From assembly GCF_047948215.1 (NCBI RefSeq), contig NC_134465.1, positions 13,740,522 through 13,804,521 of the forward strand: a stretch of DNA of 64,000 nucleotides, in the 5' to 3' direction. A program made the translations under genes and the position numbers. Source of the DNA: Lycorma delicatula. Lineage: Eukaryota > Arthropoda > Insecta > Hemiptera > Fulgoridae. Position 1 is the stretch's first letter, and the number at the start of each line of letters is the position of its first letter. The notes under the pieces are model-generated. The model was given only the letters and a program-made list of their open reading frames with translations. It was not told where the DNA came from and did no database searches. Below, piece after piece: positions 22,203-34,060 of the stretch.

Positions 22203-24117
22203 TATATAGTGTTTCACGAGGAATCTGCAACACTTTACAGGCGTATTCCGCTTATCGAAATAATAAAAAATGTCATACAAACATAGGACTGGAAACGCTT
22301 CGTTAGCGAGTTACGGCTAGCAAAAGATTTCGCCTGGATTTCAGCCGCTCCAGTCAAATGAGGTCGTACTGAAATTTTTTGGATGTTAATTGAGGGGCGA
22401 AATTAATGGTTTTCTACGGTTTTTAACCTAAAAAATTCAATCCTTAGTTTTTAAGATATCCGACTTAAACCCAAAATTAGGGATCCAAAAAATAACTTTT
22501 TAATGATTAGCTTACAATAACTTTCTTACACAAGTAATAAACATAAACGTGTACAAAACGTTTTGTAGAGAATTTAATTCTTGAAAAAGCGATATAATCA
22601 ACCTCTATGAACGCTGAACACAATGTTTTCAAATTCGTTTTTACGGAAAACCAAACACAACTAAACGATTATGAAAACCGAACACTGCAAACGAAAATTT
22701 AAATTATAAGCCTATTTCTCTCAAAACAATTTTAACCAAACGTTCGTTTAAATTTTCCACAGTATTGTTTTAATTTAAATTATTCAGTTTGATATTCGAT
22801 AAACTTACAGCGAGGATTACATTAGCTGCTCAAAATGTCGACCTCCATTGGCAATACAGATTTCAAACGCGACAATCTAAGGACGCCGCTGCCTCCTCCA
22901 ACATCGGTGGGCTGTTTTTTATTTCTTGGGCGGTAACCGTGATTCTTTGTAAAATTTCACGTTCATCGATCGATTTCTGAGCGTACACTAATTACTTTAT
23001 GCGTCCCCGTACAAAGAAATCTAACGGGTTCAAATCAGGGGATCTGGCTGGCAACGCTATCGGTCCTCCGCGGCCGATCCACCTATTCGGGAACGTTTTA
23101 TTAAGATGCCGAGTTACAAAATGCGTTCGGGCTCCGCCATGTTGGAAACGCAAAACACTTCGCGTAAGCGATGGAACGTCCTCTAAAAGTAAAGTAAGTT
23201 CATTCTGAAGAAGATTTAGATAGGCCTCCCCAAACGACCGACGATAAAGGACGTAAGGTTCGACCAGAATATTTTCTATTACACCGCACCAGACGTTTAT
23301 CGAAAACCGACATTGGAAGTTTGATTCTGAGGTGGCCTGCGGATCGGTGTCGTTTCAAATAAGATTGTTTCTTAAATCGTTACACCGTTACGTGTAAATG
23401 TCGCTTCATCCCAAAGATGTATTTGAGTTAATACATTTTTAATGCGGTAACCGAAGGCAGAAATTAATTCTCCGATTGTAATCACGTTCTTCTAGATGCG
23501 GTACACGCTGAAGACGGTACGGATAAAGATGTTCACGGCGTAACGTTAAGATGCGGAATATGCACACGCGCAAATAATCTTAGTGTACTTGTTGAAGGCC
23601 TTCGCTGTATCGTAGGCGACATCTGTTCGTGACTGTTGCGTTCCCTTTCAGATTTAATACAAGACCCACGTTTTCTCGGTTTTCTGTGAGTTCTGTAAAT
23701 ATCTGTCCGAAGGGAATAATCCGTTAGGAAATCGTTTACGATAATGTTTAACGGATTCATAAACATTACCGTTGCAGAACCCATGTATATATGCATATTC
23801 CTCGTTCGTAAATATATAGGCGTTTTTTACCGTTATTACAAACCGACATTAACTTAAAGAACTTAAAATAAAAAAGCGAAATAAATATGAACGCTATTAC
23901 ATCAAAAACACGTATTACCTAACAATCGCTATTCTTCTCTGTATTATTTCACGTTGAACTTCATACCGCGGCACAAAACTAAACCGAGCTGAGATCCAGG
24001 CGAAATCTTTCGCTATCCGTAACTCGCTAACGAAGCCTTTCCATGTCTACGTTTATATGAACGTTTATCATCGTCTTGATAAGTATTGCAGATTCCTCGT
24101 GAAACATTCTGTATATA
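22203..24117 (-). mobile_element. Tc1-like element with ~130-bp terminal inverted repeats
   Basis: The ends are inverted copies: TGTTTCACGAGGAATCTGCA at 22209 and its complement at 24087-24106. Both ends share TTCGTTAGCGAGTTACGG and AAAGATTTCGCCTGGA about 110-130 bp inward. Outer ends lie in TATATA-like sequence. The minus strand between them encodes a decayed transposase. The element interrupts the 5' part of the older copy-A element. Confidence 0.85.
22800..23520 (-). pseudogene. Tc1-like (DUF4817-associated type) transposase remnant
   Basis: The minus strand reads IHLWDEATFTRNGV with the first catalytic Asp-Glu pair, then degraded text, a DRWIGR-type block and SMNVKFYKESRL, then a C-terminal CIANGGRHFEQLM that matches the CIxANGGHFEHLL ending of this family. 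Stops and frameshifts fill the middle. The region 23533-23796 may hold further degraded N-terminal sequence. Confidence 0.72.
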
Positions 24118-24436
24118 CAGTGCAGATTTTTTTTTCGCAGCTACTTAAGGGTTTTACGTTTCACAACACAATCGCTCGTTGTTAAAACCCGATCGGCACG
24201 TAAGGGTTAAAAAGTAAAATTAATGAAAATAACACCGAATAAAACCGTTATTAAAATGAAGTATAGAACTGTAAGACGGTAACATAGACTCAAATACTTT
24301 CTTTCGACGAGCCAATAATTCCTGAAGCGTTAAAAATGATGTTATCGTTATTAAACGTAAATAACAAAATGTTTAATCGCTTATCGTCGGCACGCTATGG
24401 CGCCCGACAAGTACAACTTACAGTGCATTATAGTTG
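24118..24436. other. sequence between two DNA elements
   Basis: Possibly the remaining 5' end of the copy-A element that was split by the insertion at 22203-24117. No motif confirms this. Confidence 0.4.
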
Positions 24437-26594
24437 CCCCAGCGAATCTACGAGCTTATGACGTCACGTGCTGACATCTCATTATATTATTATTTTCCAA
24501 AACATTATTTTTGCGCGTAATTATTATTTTTGTTTCGTTTTTCGACTTACAAACAATACAGGCGCCCAAACAACATAATACATTTATGTTGTTGCGCGTT
24601 CAATTCTTTCACCTCGAGTCGATTACACGTATAAAAATTCTTAACGATTGAATCTTGTAAACGATAACGATTCATTCCGTAACCGACAACTAATGCTCTG
24701 ATCGGTATTATGAACAAGGCTATAAAAATTTATACGATTAGAAATGATGTCTTTCGTCACAATTATATTTAGATCCGTTATTCGTAGTACGCACGTACGT
24801 ATAAAGAAATAAACTTTAGTCCGGTTTATATCGTGTTCGGTAAACGTATTAGGATAGCGTTTTTGAGCGGTCGTATTATTTTATAATTATTCCCTGTTTT
24901 TCGCAAACTTTTTGTTATAAATTATTTTTTGTTTTATTTTTGTTCGTGTTATTAGTGCGGTTTCTTACGGCAGAATTTAAAACCGTAATTAAGAAAAACA
25001 TTTTAGTCAAGCGCGTAAAATTATAACAACGTTTATGATTTTACGGAAAAAGAAACTCAAAAGTAGGTAAATTAACCGACGACAAATACATAACTGGCAT
25101 ACAAAAATGCGAAGAAAGAACTGCTGCTGCTGCTGCTTGTGGGATAACAAAAACACAGGTTCAAAAACTCAGAAGAGAAAAAAGGCACGATTCTTCAATC
25201 GACATCCCCCGATCGTATTCTTTCAGCACTCCGAAAAAGTATAAACGACGTTCGAAACCTATCAGCGGACTGGACGGTTTTGATTTAGGTGTAGTTAAAA
25301 GAACGGTTAATGAATTTTATTCAAAGAAGAATGAATTACCTACTTTACAAAAAAATAAGGCGAGAACTTCAGTCGCCTATTGATTTTAAAGGCACTGAAT
25401 CAACTTTAGCTGTTATTTTGAAGGAGTTGCGTTTCAAACGGCGTAAAACTGAAAATAACAGAAAAATTTAATTGAAAAATCCTATATCAGTCGGAAGAGA
25501 ATTGACGTTTGCAGGCGACGGTTAAGTACAGACAAAACAACGCTAAAATTGTGTATTTGGATGAAACGTACGTTTTAAGTAACATTGTTCGACAAAGTTG
25601 TGGTCCGATGGTATTGTTGAGGGACTTCGTCTGCCGATTAATAAAAGCGACAGTATAATAGTAATTCGTGCCGGAGGAGAAATCGGTTTTATTCCGAACG
25701 CATTACTAACTTGGAAAGCCGCTTCGAAAAGCGGAGACTAAAGTGCCAACATGAATAGAGACGATTTCGTGAAACGGGCGCGTGAAAAATCTATTCCAAA
25801 TTTTCCACCGATGTCAGTAGTAGTTGTTTATACCGTCCCTTATCACATTACAGGTGTATCGATAAAGCGCCAAATTCTAACTCCAGAAGAAAAGATATGA
25901 CCGATTTGGCTGGAAAAAACCCGTATTCCGTATAGTTAAAAAAAAACGCTGAAACCACCGTTATACAAATTAGTAAAGTTTCATAAAACTAAAGTACAAA
26001 AATATCATACGAATGAACTTTTGCATCGTGTTCTTAAGACTTCCACCGTATCTTCCTTATTTGTACGGTACGGTCGGCCGTAAAAATATCTGGCGAGTCA
26101 TAACATTTTCTTTGACAAATTTTGAAAGATTAACTACGGAGAAAATTAATTCCGCGAATGAAGTCGGCTGGAAACCCTATTGTGAAAAAGTAAAAAATAT
26201 TGAAAAAGCGTATGAAAAACCGGAACCACTGATAGATGAAATGACAGAACGTTAGCGTGTAGACTCTGATAGTAAAACTTATAATGAAAGTGACAGTAAG
26301 TGTTTCGTTTAGCGAGGATGGTGAACTCGCTGGAAGTTTGAAGAAAATTTGCCAATAGATGCACGAAGAAAATTCAAGTAAGCTTTTGTTTACGGTTAAA
26401 CATTAACAAATTAGTACGAGTAACGGTAATAAAAGAATTAATTACGTATCGTTTATAATTAGTAAATTTAAATATGATACTTACAATACGATAATAACTA
26501 ATACTTCGATTTGATACGCGGAGTTCACGTTTTTCAGGCCGAGTAGTAATACTCAGTCTGCTCGTGACGTCACGAGCTCGTATATTGGCTGGGC
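24437..26594 (+). mobile_element. DDE DNA transposon, copy B, with ~38-bp terminal inverted repeats
   Basis: Left end 24437-24474 and right end 26556-26594 are inverted copies. They share the outer CCCAGC, a TACGAGCT block and the palindrome TGACGTCA. The plus-strand interior carries a transposase of the same family as 21150-22202. About 0.6 kb of non-coding sequence precedes the coding remnant. Confidence 0.82.
25105..26370 (+). pseudogene. DDE (IS630/Tc1-related) transposase remnant, copy B
   Basis: Blocks on the plus strand are an N-terminal ACGITKTQVQKLRREKRH-like helix-turn-helix (about 25125-25185), KRTVNEFYSKKNELPTL, IVYLDETYVLSN with first catalytic Asp intact, SVVVVYTVPYHIT where the family has VVxDNAPYH (second Asp replaced), ELLHRVLRLPPY, and FERLTTEKINSANEVGW. 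An acidic tail around 26250-26330 (DSDSKTYNESDS) fits the family's C-terminus. The PIE/W block after LPPY is scrambled. Confidence 0.8.
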
Positions 26595-27099
26595 CTAATA
26601 TACTTACGCGTAAAGCGATAATCGCACTTACACGCGGGAGTGACAGAATGACTGCCTAAACTACTGAGATATTACTAATACGTGCCGAATACATATTTAT
26701 ATCTGCCGCACGGTTTCGCGAGACAAGGTTCAAGCGATTAATTTCAACCTAAACCTAAACGAATACAAAACAAATTTTTTATTATTATTATATTTAAACG
26801 ATTAACAAATTAATAATTTACAAAACGATGTGTAAATAAATAATATATAATAAAAAAGCTATCGTAATTTTTAAAAGCAAATTTAAAAATATAATAAACA
26901 ATTAATTATTAGAGTATCGAGTGTTCAACTTAAAAAAGGCCTTTTATTACTCTGTAATTTACATTAAACGCGTATTTTTGTAAAACGCATATATTGGCAC
27001 GAGACGAAGAGAATACTGCAGAGTATGTCGATACGAGAAGGACTGTTTACAACCTACGAATTTGAGTATTGCCAGTCTGTATCTACCATCGGCTCTAGA
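26595..27099. other. unassigned AT-rich sequence
   Basis: No gene or repeat recognised. Confidence 0.5.
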
Positions 27100-27480
27100 G
27101 CAAGGTCGCGTAATCGCGAGTCGTTTGACAAAATGCGGTTAATTGTTGAAGAACGCGTATTCGTGACGGAAACTTATTCTGAGACGAAATCTCACGTTGT
27201 ACGTCGAGAAAGTTCAGGAAGAAATTTGAAAAGGAAGCGCCGGTTATAAGCGTTATTCAGAAGTTGCTTAAAAGATTTTAGGACTGCGGCTAACAAGAGT
27301 AGACGGAACACGGTCAAACGTGTTGAAAGCGCGTAGAAACGGATGGACATCGTTTTCAACAACTTTTGTACGCGTTATAATTACTATGTAAGTGTTTGCC
27401 GATAGACAAAGAAAAGCGACGAGACCTCTTTTTAAGTCGAACACACTATATTTGAAAATATAGCATAGTACACCGCGATT
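27100..27480 (+). pseudogene. Tc1-like transposase N-terminal fragment (DUF4817 type)
   Basis: The plus strand reads IVEERVFVTETYSETKSHVV, then APVISVIQKLLKRF, resembling the N-terminal helix-turn-helix (YxxSKSxxxVRRxFxxxFxxxAPxxxxIxxLxxxF) of DUF4817-associated Tc1-like transposases. Stops follow, and the catalytic domain is absent. Confidence 0.6.
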
Positions 27481-29396
27481 CTTAGTCGTAAATAATATAA
27501 AACATTACGTACTTACATAACCGACCTAGTAAGTTACTGTTTATATAAATATCACCGTTTTAAAGTCTTACGTTTAATTAAATTTCAATCGACGATTTTA
27601 ATAACTGTAACAACCGTATTTTCTACGTCTTAATTATCTTCGGCCGATAAATTTAAAGGTTGACAACTCGCTTTAAGAGACGGGATCGAGCTAATAATAA
27701 CTCCCGGCAAGACCTAGAGGAATAAGTGTACGTAAGGACCGATAGTTACTACCGGTTGTAAAGCTTACGGGAAATCCCCGTAAGAAAAACTTTATCGAAG
27801 CTACGCGATCGTTAAGCGCATTTTTCCCAATCTGTTTTCATTCACTCCTGCACCGCTGTCGTCAGCCCTTGATTTTGCCGTTGCAGTGCTTTCTTCTCTA
27901 ACGAATTTTTTTAAGTAACTTGGTCGTGTAATAATAAATACTTGTAATAGTTTTCTCATAAAAACTTTCGTTACAAAAATTCCCTTTTCTTACAAAAATG
28001 AAAGTACGGTTTTTATTAACGGCTAAAAATTTATCGTTTCTAACTCAAATACCGTTTCAGCCTGAAGAAGCCTAATCCGTAAAAGAAAACAAGAAAAACC
28101 GAGCAACAGACGATCAAAAAAGACTAACGTGTTTCGTCACGGGGATACCTTCGATAGATTTCATTAAAGACGGCCGGGCGGCCCGTAGTTACATTCGACA
28201 CGCACACGAACGAGGAACAGCGGCCAAGAAAATTAACGGATATACGGAAACGAGCGAACGTCGTACGAATCGATGAAAAATTAAAAAAATACATACTTTT
28301 CTACAGCTATTCTTCAGTTTACGGGAGACGATTTCAATAACAAAATAAAATCGTAGTTAAAAGAAGATCGATCGGTGAATAAAACAGGCGGCGCGACTTT
28401 TTTATAGTTCAAAAGAAACGAGTCGTTAATAAACTTTATCCTCACCGGCAAAGAAATAACCTCACTAGAAAACAACAGGTATTAAAAATTCTAAAATTAC
28501 ATCTACGTAAAAGCAAAAACGCGTAAAACATCGAATACTTTCGGTATAAAAATGCGACCGTTATAAATTATTACGCTTATAACGTCGAAAATAATACGTA
28601 AAAGAATCTTAAATTAACTGTAGCGTCGTAAATCGATAAGCTAATACAAAATTCCCGTAAAAACTGCAGAAAAAGTAGCTTACATATTAATTATTATTTT
28701 TAGTATTACGATGATAAATCTAAATGCGATAATGTAACGATAATATCATCGATGAATTAAAACAGAGTAATGAAATAATCGAAGATTACTTAGGAAGTTA
28801 CGAAAAAGAAATAATATTAACCGATTTAAAGCGCGAGCATACGATAAAATACTTGAGACTAATTACAACGCGAAAACTAATTAAAATAAATTAATTTACG
28901 TTAAGGTTGCCGTAAAGGGCGTATCCCGATAGAGGAGCCTGTCGTCACACTAAAAATAAATTATCAATCTAGGACGAGAACATTTATAATACGTAACCGA
29001 CAATTCTGGACTCGAACCCGAAAACCTCGAAAAAATCGATTGTAGATTTTTAAGATTTTTTGACATATTGAAACGTTAACACGGGCTAAAACCCGGCGAT
29101 TATTAATTTTTAATTTACAATCGAATTATCGATAGTTTCATTTGCTCGCTGTTAATAGTCTTCTTCGAATTTGCAAATACGTTAATCTCATCCGTTTAAT
29201 TAAACGATATTTTTAAAATGGAACACGCTGGAGTACTAATATTCAGATAAAACAGTGTGAAACACAATACTTGAAAAAAATTAGATCCGGTTAAATGCAC
29301 GAGCATTTAAATTTGGCATTATAATGTAACGAACACGTATATATGTTTTAGGTTCGATTTTCATAACAATCCGCACCGTCGGTATTATACAATTTA
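27481..29396. other. unassigned CpG-rich intron sequence
   Basis: About 1.9 kb with very few open frames on either strand and frequent CpG. Nothing was recognised. Confidence 0.55.
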
Positions 29397-29749
29397 TACA
29401 AAAGTAGAGTATCCGCTTACCAACAATTACGAGTATCGACTATCCACGCGCTTTCGGATTATTCCTTCCTCAGGGATTGCCGATTAATTACGAATTTTAT
29501 AGTCGTGCGTATAAATTTTTATAAACGGAAATTAAAATGAAAATAAAATTTAAAATTATTAACGGTCGATTGTCAATAGTTAAAATAAGTCAACGTTAAA
29601 AGAAAAACGTCTTTTCAGTAAGATGTTTACAACCGTTATGCGATATAAATCGAATCGGTTAGCCGACCTAATAATTAATAATTATTGTATAATTTGCTCG
29701 AATAAAATATCATTATCAAATTTGATTTATTCATTTATAAGTTTATTAT

Positions 29750-30100
29750 TATTATTATTCGTATATGAAATTTCTCCGATATACTAGTTTTATGAATGTT
29801 ACTAGAGTATTCAGATATTTCAAAAAATCCGTTTGAACTGTAATTAAGTCCATTCTCTATAATGCGTTTAGAAAATTTAGATCGATCTCTATTCTTTTTC
29901 TTTGTGCGATCGATGCGTTATTTAAATCTAACTGAGAATGAACGATTTGTCATACCGATATACTTCAAATCACAATCTTCACATTTTAGATTACTCCTTG
30001 TTTTTCGTATCGTATTTATTATATTTTATTGTTTTAGAAGGATCCTTGCTACTTATGTAATACATTATTTTATTACTAATTTTATACGCTGTTTTTAATT
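29750..30100 (-). pseudogene. GIY-YIG endonuclease fragment of the Penelope-like element
   Basis: The minus strand reads LKCEDCDLKYIGMTNRSFSV, then RDRSKFSKRIIENGLNYSSN and SISEKFHI. The cysteine-containing C.DC...YIG start, the TxRSF..R block and the HL.xxxH-like segment are the expected order of the Penelope-type GIY-YIG domain. A stop follows VRFK where a glutamate-histidine pair is normal. The upstream GIY motif is degraded. Confidence 0.8.
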
Positions 30101-30329
30101 TAAATGTTTTATTAAACTAATTATAATAATTTCTATTACGTTCTATTTCAGCGTATTCTTCTACAGCATTATTGTTTGTTACTTTTATTTTGTCCTTTAC
30201 GAGTACATTTTTTATTTTGCTATATAATTTATCTATTAAGTACGCACGGTAACAGTTATTTACTTCATTCATTGTTTTATGCTATTGCGTTTTAAGCATT
30301 TTATTGCTCTGTAAATCGACGACTTAAAA

Positions 30330-30620
30330 GATGCTATTTTTTGATCCCGCGAATGAAAAGAGTTAAAACGTATTACAGTGTCTTGTTTGATCGACATCAA
30401 TTTTATAATTATTCAAATTTTTGTTAAATTTTATATCCGCGTAATCGATGCTATTATTATTTTCCCTGCTTAAAGTAAATTTGATATCCTTGTTTAAAGA
30501 GTTAATTTCTTCAATTATTATGTCCTCTTCGTTATTACATTGTCGATCGTATATTAAAACATCACCTACATATCTTTTGTATAAGATAATTTGATGTTTA
30601 TTAATTACATCCGGTAAAAG
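30330..30620 (-). pseudogene. Penelope-like reverse transcriptase fragment
   Basis: The minus strand reads LPDVINKHQIILYKRYVGDV, then LIYDRQCNNEEDIIIEEINS and KFTLSRENNNSIDYADIKF. This is the RYVDD catalytic box and following ENNNSIxFxD block of Penelope-like RTs. One catalytic aspartate is glycine (YVGD). Stops follow near 30345. Only the palm to post-palm region remains. Confidence 0.82.
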
Positions 30621-30705
30621 GGTGTTTTCCTGATGAAGGAATAATCCGAAGCGCTTGGATAGTCGATACTCATAATTGTAGGTAAATTGATACTCTACTT
30701 TTATA

Positions 30706-32679
30706 TATATATCCTACATTATGCTCTCAACGATTCTAGAACGTTATGATAACCGAACGCTTGAAAAAATACATCTGTAATTATCTCGAAACGTTTCTGA
30801 CGTAATCAAACTATTTTTATTAATAAGATATAAATTAAACGTTTCTTGACAATACTCTATCGATTTTTACTCTTTTTTTAATCTAAGTAACTTTTAAAAA
30901 CATCCTCCTTTGCTGTTGTTTACACAAATATTCTACTCGATTAAGATTCCTCGGGCGACCGTCATTAAAACGAAATCAGGAATGTTTTATATAGTTTCAA
31001 CGCCGCCAAAGATTCTCGTCGCTAATTCCTCTTTTTTAGTTCGTTTTCTTCGTTTATTAACGATTTCGTATTACCGGAGAGGAGACCGATTAAACGTCCG
31101 ACTCGCTCGATCTAGCCGTCCAATAGAACTTCAGAAGAGCTTACAACGCGGTTACGAAACAATTCCGTACATTAAGGAGAGCCGATCGAGGAATTTTAAA
31201 TCGAGCGAGATTATCGTATAAACAACGAAAGAGGGCGTTTTCAACCGTTTGTTTCCAGCTGCTCTCCGATTTCGAAACGATTCCAGTTTCAATTTAAAAT
31301 TACAATACGATATTTTTCTGTCGCGTTTCGATCGGTTTTGTTTTTAATATAAGTCAAATTTGTTAAACTCCCCTTCTTCTCGTTCGATCGACGTTACTTT
31401 CGTAGATTTTCTCTACAGAATTAATTAAATTCTCTATAAATTCTTTTGCAAAATTGTAAGCGATCGTTGAAAATTTAATAAAGTTACTGGACGTTAAAAA
31501 TTGCGTTTTGTAACGTCGTTTATTTTTGTTTTACGGTAATTTTATTTAAAATTACTACAGAAACGGATGCGGGACCTATTCTCTTCGATTTTTCAGGTCA
31601 AAAAACCACATGGAACCGTAAAAACCGACCTCTTAATTTAAATTTCAAGAATTTCAGTACGGCTTCGTTTTACTATTTGAGCAAAAGTCAGGACAGAAAA
31701 AAAAGCGATTCCGGACCCGTTTTTATGTAAATACTTTTTTTTAAATTTCACGACGGATAGAATACATCCTGAAATTCTTTTCTTTGAGAGACGTCTGTTA
31801 AACATCGCTACTGATACTACCAGGGCGAGCTGTACTAATCATTAACCCGTAGATAACAGACTAAAAAAGCGGTACAACTCGACTCCAAACTTATACGTAA
31901 TAACTTTCCTCGTAAACAGTTACTGTAGAACTTTTTTTACGCGATGTCTTCAACGCTATTCAATAATTTCTAACTATCCCGTAAATTATTCATTACCGGA
32001 TACTCACCGTATCGCATTATTTTTTACAGTTAAAATACAAAACCGATTCGATATCTGTTTTACGGCGCATAACATCCTATTACAATTAACAAACTAATAA
32101 TTTTTACGTTTAATGATTTCTACCCCCTCGAAAAGAAACGTGTATAAATATGTTTTACGCGACAAAAATTATGTTACTGTAACAACTTATAAAAACCGGC
32201 ACCACAATATAAACAGCGCCAGCGTTACAGCAAGTTCGGTTAAACGGCTAATTCTGTATATTATGTTTATTCTGATGTTCATCCGTCGCAAAAACAAACG
32301 CGAGAGTGTCAGCGGAAAAAAATATTTACGAAAAGAATCATTGTGTATTTACAAAATAAAGCGACCGTTAAAAGCGCGGGAAGTAACTAAAACCAAATAA
32401 AAACGACTGTTAGGAGTCCCCGTTTCTTTAAAGGATATTAAAATACCGATAAACATCCCGGTAATAAAAATAAGTTTCGATAGATAAAAGATAAGGATAA
32501 GAAAAAATCGATCGTGGAAAAAGAAGTAACGACGCGTAATAAAAATAGAAAAGAAAACGGTGAAAAAGGATTTCGACAAAGAAGAGAAGGGAAAGAAAAT
32601 TTAATAGAGAATCGTTTAATTAAAAAACACGAAAGAAAAGCCCCGATAGACGACGAGATATATCGGAACGTAAAACAAA
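30706..32679. other. unassigned intron sequence
   Basis: CpG-frequent, AT-rich DNA. Open frames 30910-31221 and 32113-32400 show no recognisable motif. Confidence 0.5.
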
Positions 32680-33080
32680 CGGTTTCCTAACCGGCGCAGC
32701 TCCGGCAGTATAAAGTAAGCGGCTGTAGGAGTCTGGACTAGGTTAGCGGCAGAAGCGCAATAGTAAACTACTCGCCGCTCCGGCTGCCGGCTGTTAGCAC
32801 AAGCTCGGTTGAGTTATTGATCGGGACGAGTGCTTCTATAAAATTAGGAGGGCCGACACGAAGAGGGGTGTGGTCCTGTGTGCACCGCACAAACCCCCCA
32901 CCAGAAACGCTACGCCTGTACGCGTTCCGGTAAACCCCACACACACGCTTCGTACTAAGCTATAAACGACTTTATACTGACTACGATGATTACGCGGCAG
33001 AGCCGCCGGCCGGCAATAACAGGATGTATTAAGAAATACGGAATTCAAAACGCTTCCGAGCCTAACGCCTAGCAACAGTA
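32680..33080. other. GC-rich patch, function unknown
   Basis: A 400-bp segment with much higher G+C than its surroundings, many CpG, and no repeat or coding motif that I recognise. It contains CAGTATAAAGTAAG near 32706, which could be a TATA-type element on the plus strand. It may be an internal promoter or an unrecognised element. Confidence 0.35.
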
Positions 33081-33624
33081 CTCCGAAATATAAATAAAAC
33101 TATTCTTAAATAAATTTTTCGCAAGAGTAAAACGTACGAAGATCACCGTAACGCGACAATAAAAATTTATTTATTTACTTAGTATAAAGCGAAAAGTGGA
33201 AAAATGTCGATATTACATTACAAACTTCGCAGAAAAACACGCGATTACATCGTTCTCGCTTTAAAAATTCCAAAAAACTAATACTACCGCCTAAAGAAAA
33301 TTGTAAAATTCGCGAAAACCGATCGTAAATTTTGCAATTTAAATCGCTAAATTTTTTCTTCAGTAACAGTCTCTCTATTTTCACCGACCGACCGATCCCT
33401 TTCAAACTTGAAGGATACATTCGTGTTATCCCAGGGTACGTTGTAAGCCGTAGATCGACGCCCTAGCTTCCTTGCAGTAAAAGTTATAAATTAAAAGATT
33501 TTCATTATAGAAAAAAATGAATCCGTTTCGGATGAAAATAGGTTGTGTTTTCCTAGTCGACGGTATGTGTACTTTAGTTACCGTAATTACCGATATTGTC
33601 TTTTGCGAAATTCTTTTTTTTGCG
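33081..33624. other. unassigned sequence
   Basis: AT-rich intron. Nothing recognised. Confidence 0.5.
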
Positions 33625-33755
33625 TGATTTCTCCTTATAAGCTTGAAGCTTGTGCGCAGAAAATTGAATTTTGTAGCCTATGAAAAACGCAAGCCTGACC
33701 CGGGACCTCCGGATGAAAGACCGACATGCTACCACTCCGCCGTGGAGAACGGCGA
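33625..33755 (-). repeat. tRNA-derived SINE, family A (variant with TATAGGCTA-type body)
   Basis: Read on the minus strand it has a tRNA-like head with GGCGGAGTGGTAGCATGTC (box A region) and CATCCGGAGGTCCCGGGTCA, where the box B core is shortened. The body reads GCGTTTTTCATAGGCTACAA. A related body follows the SINE at 56831. Confidence 0.7.
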
Positions 33756-34060
33756 GTTTCTTTTTCAGGTTTTTATAAAGCCTGAATACCTTAATCGTTA
33801 TATTTATCAGTATTATTCTCACAACCACGATGGAAAGGAACAATGCGAGGGACAAGGGGGGCAGGTCCTCTGGCCAGACGAGAATATCGAGCTCTACACC
33901 CCCGGAGTCGGTCCTGGAACTCGCCTGGATCGACATCGACCTGGAATCCTGGATAGACTAGACGGTCGGTACTCGCTTCGCTCGCCCAAACAATTACTGA
34001 ATGAGTGAAGAATGTGTCTGTGTGTGCGCGCGTGTGTGTATGTAAAATTATCCACAAAAA
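33756..34060. other. GC-rich segment with open frames on both strands
   Basis: Overlapping open frames on both strands across 33643-34057 show no known motif. A (TG)n-like run follows at 34013-34043. It may be part of an unclassified retroelement attached to the neighbouring SINE. I do not call a gene. Confidence 0.35.

Larger units (their letters stand above)
29397..30705 (-). mobile_element. Penelope-like retroelement remnant with inverted end repeats
   Basis: A minus-strand reverse-transcriptase piece (30330-30620) and a GIY-YIG endonuclease piece (29750-30100) lie in the order typical of Penelope-like elements. An approximately 85-bp repeat at each end (29397-29485 and about 30622-30705) is in inverted orientation. 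Each end repeat contains CTGA(T/G)GAAGGAATAATCC then GAA, and later TGGATAGTCGATACTC. The element is internally shortened. Confidence 0.82.

Noticed and set aside
22203..24117. A single large composite element covering 21.1-24.4 kb
   Set aside because: Two different transposase families and a separate pair of inverted repeats at 22203 and 24117 show two elements.
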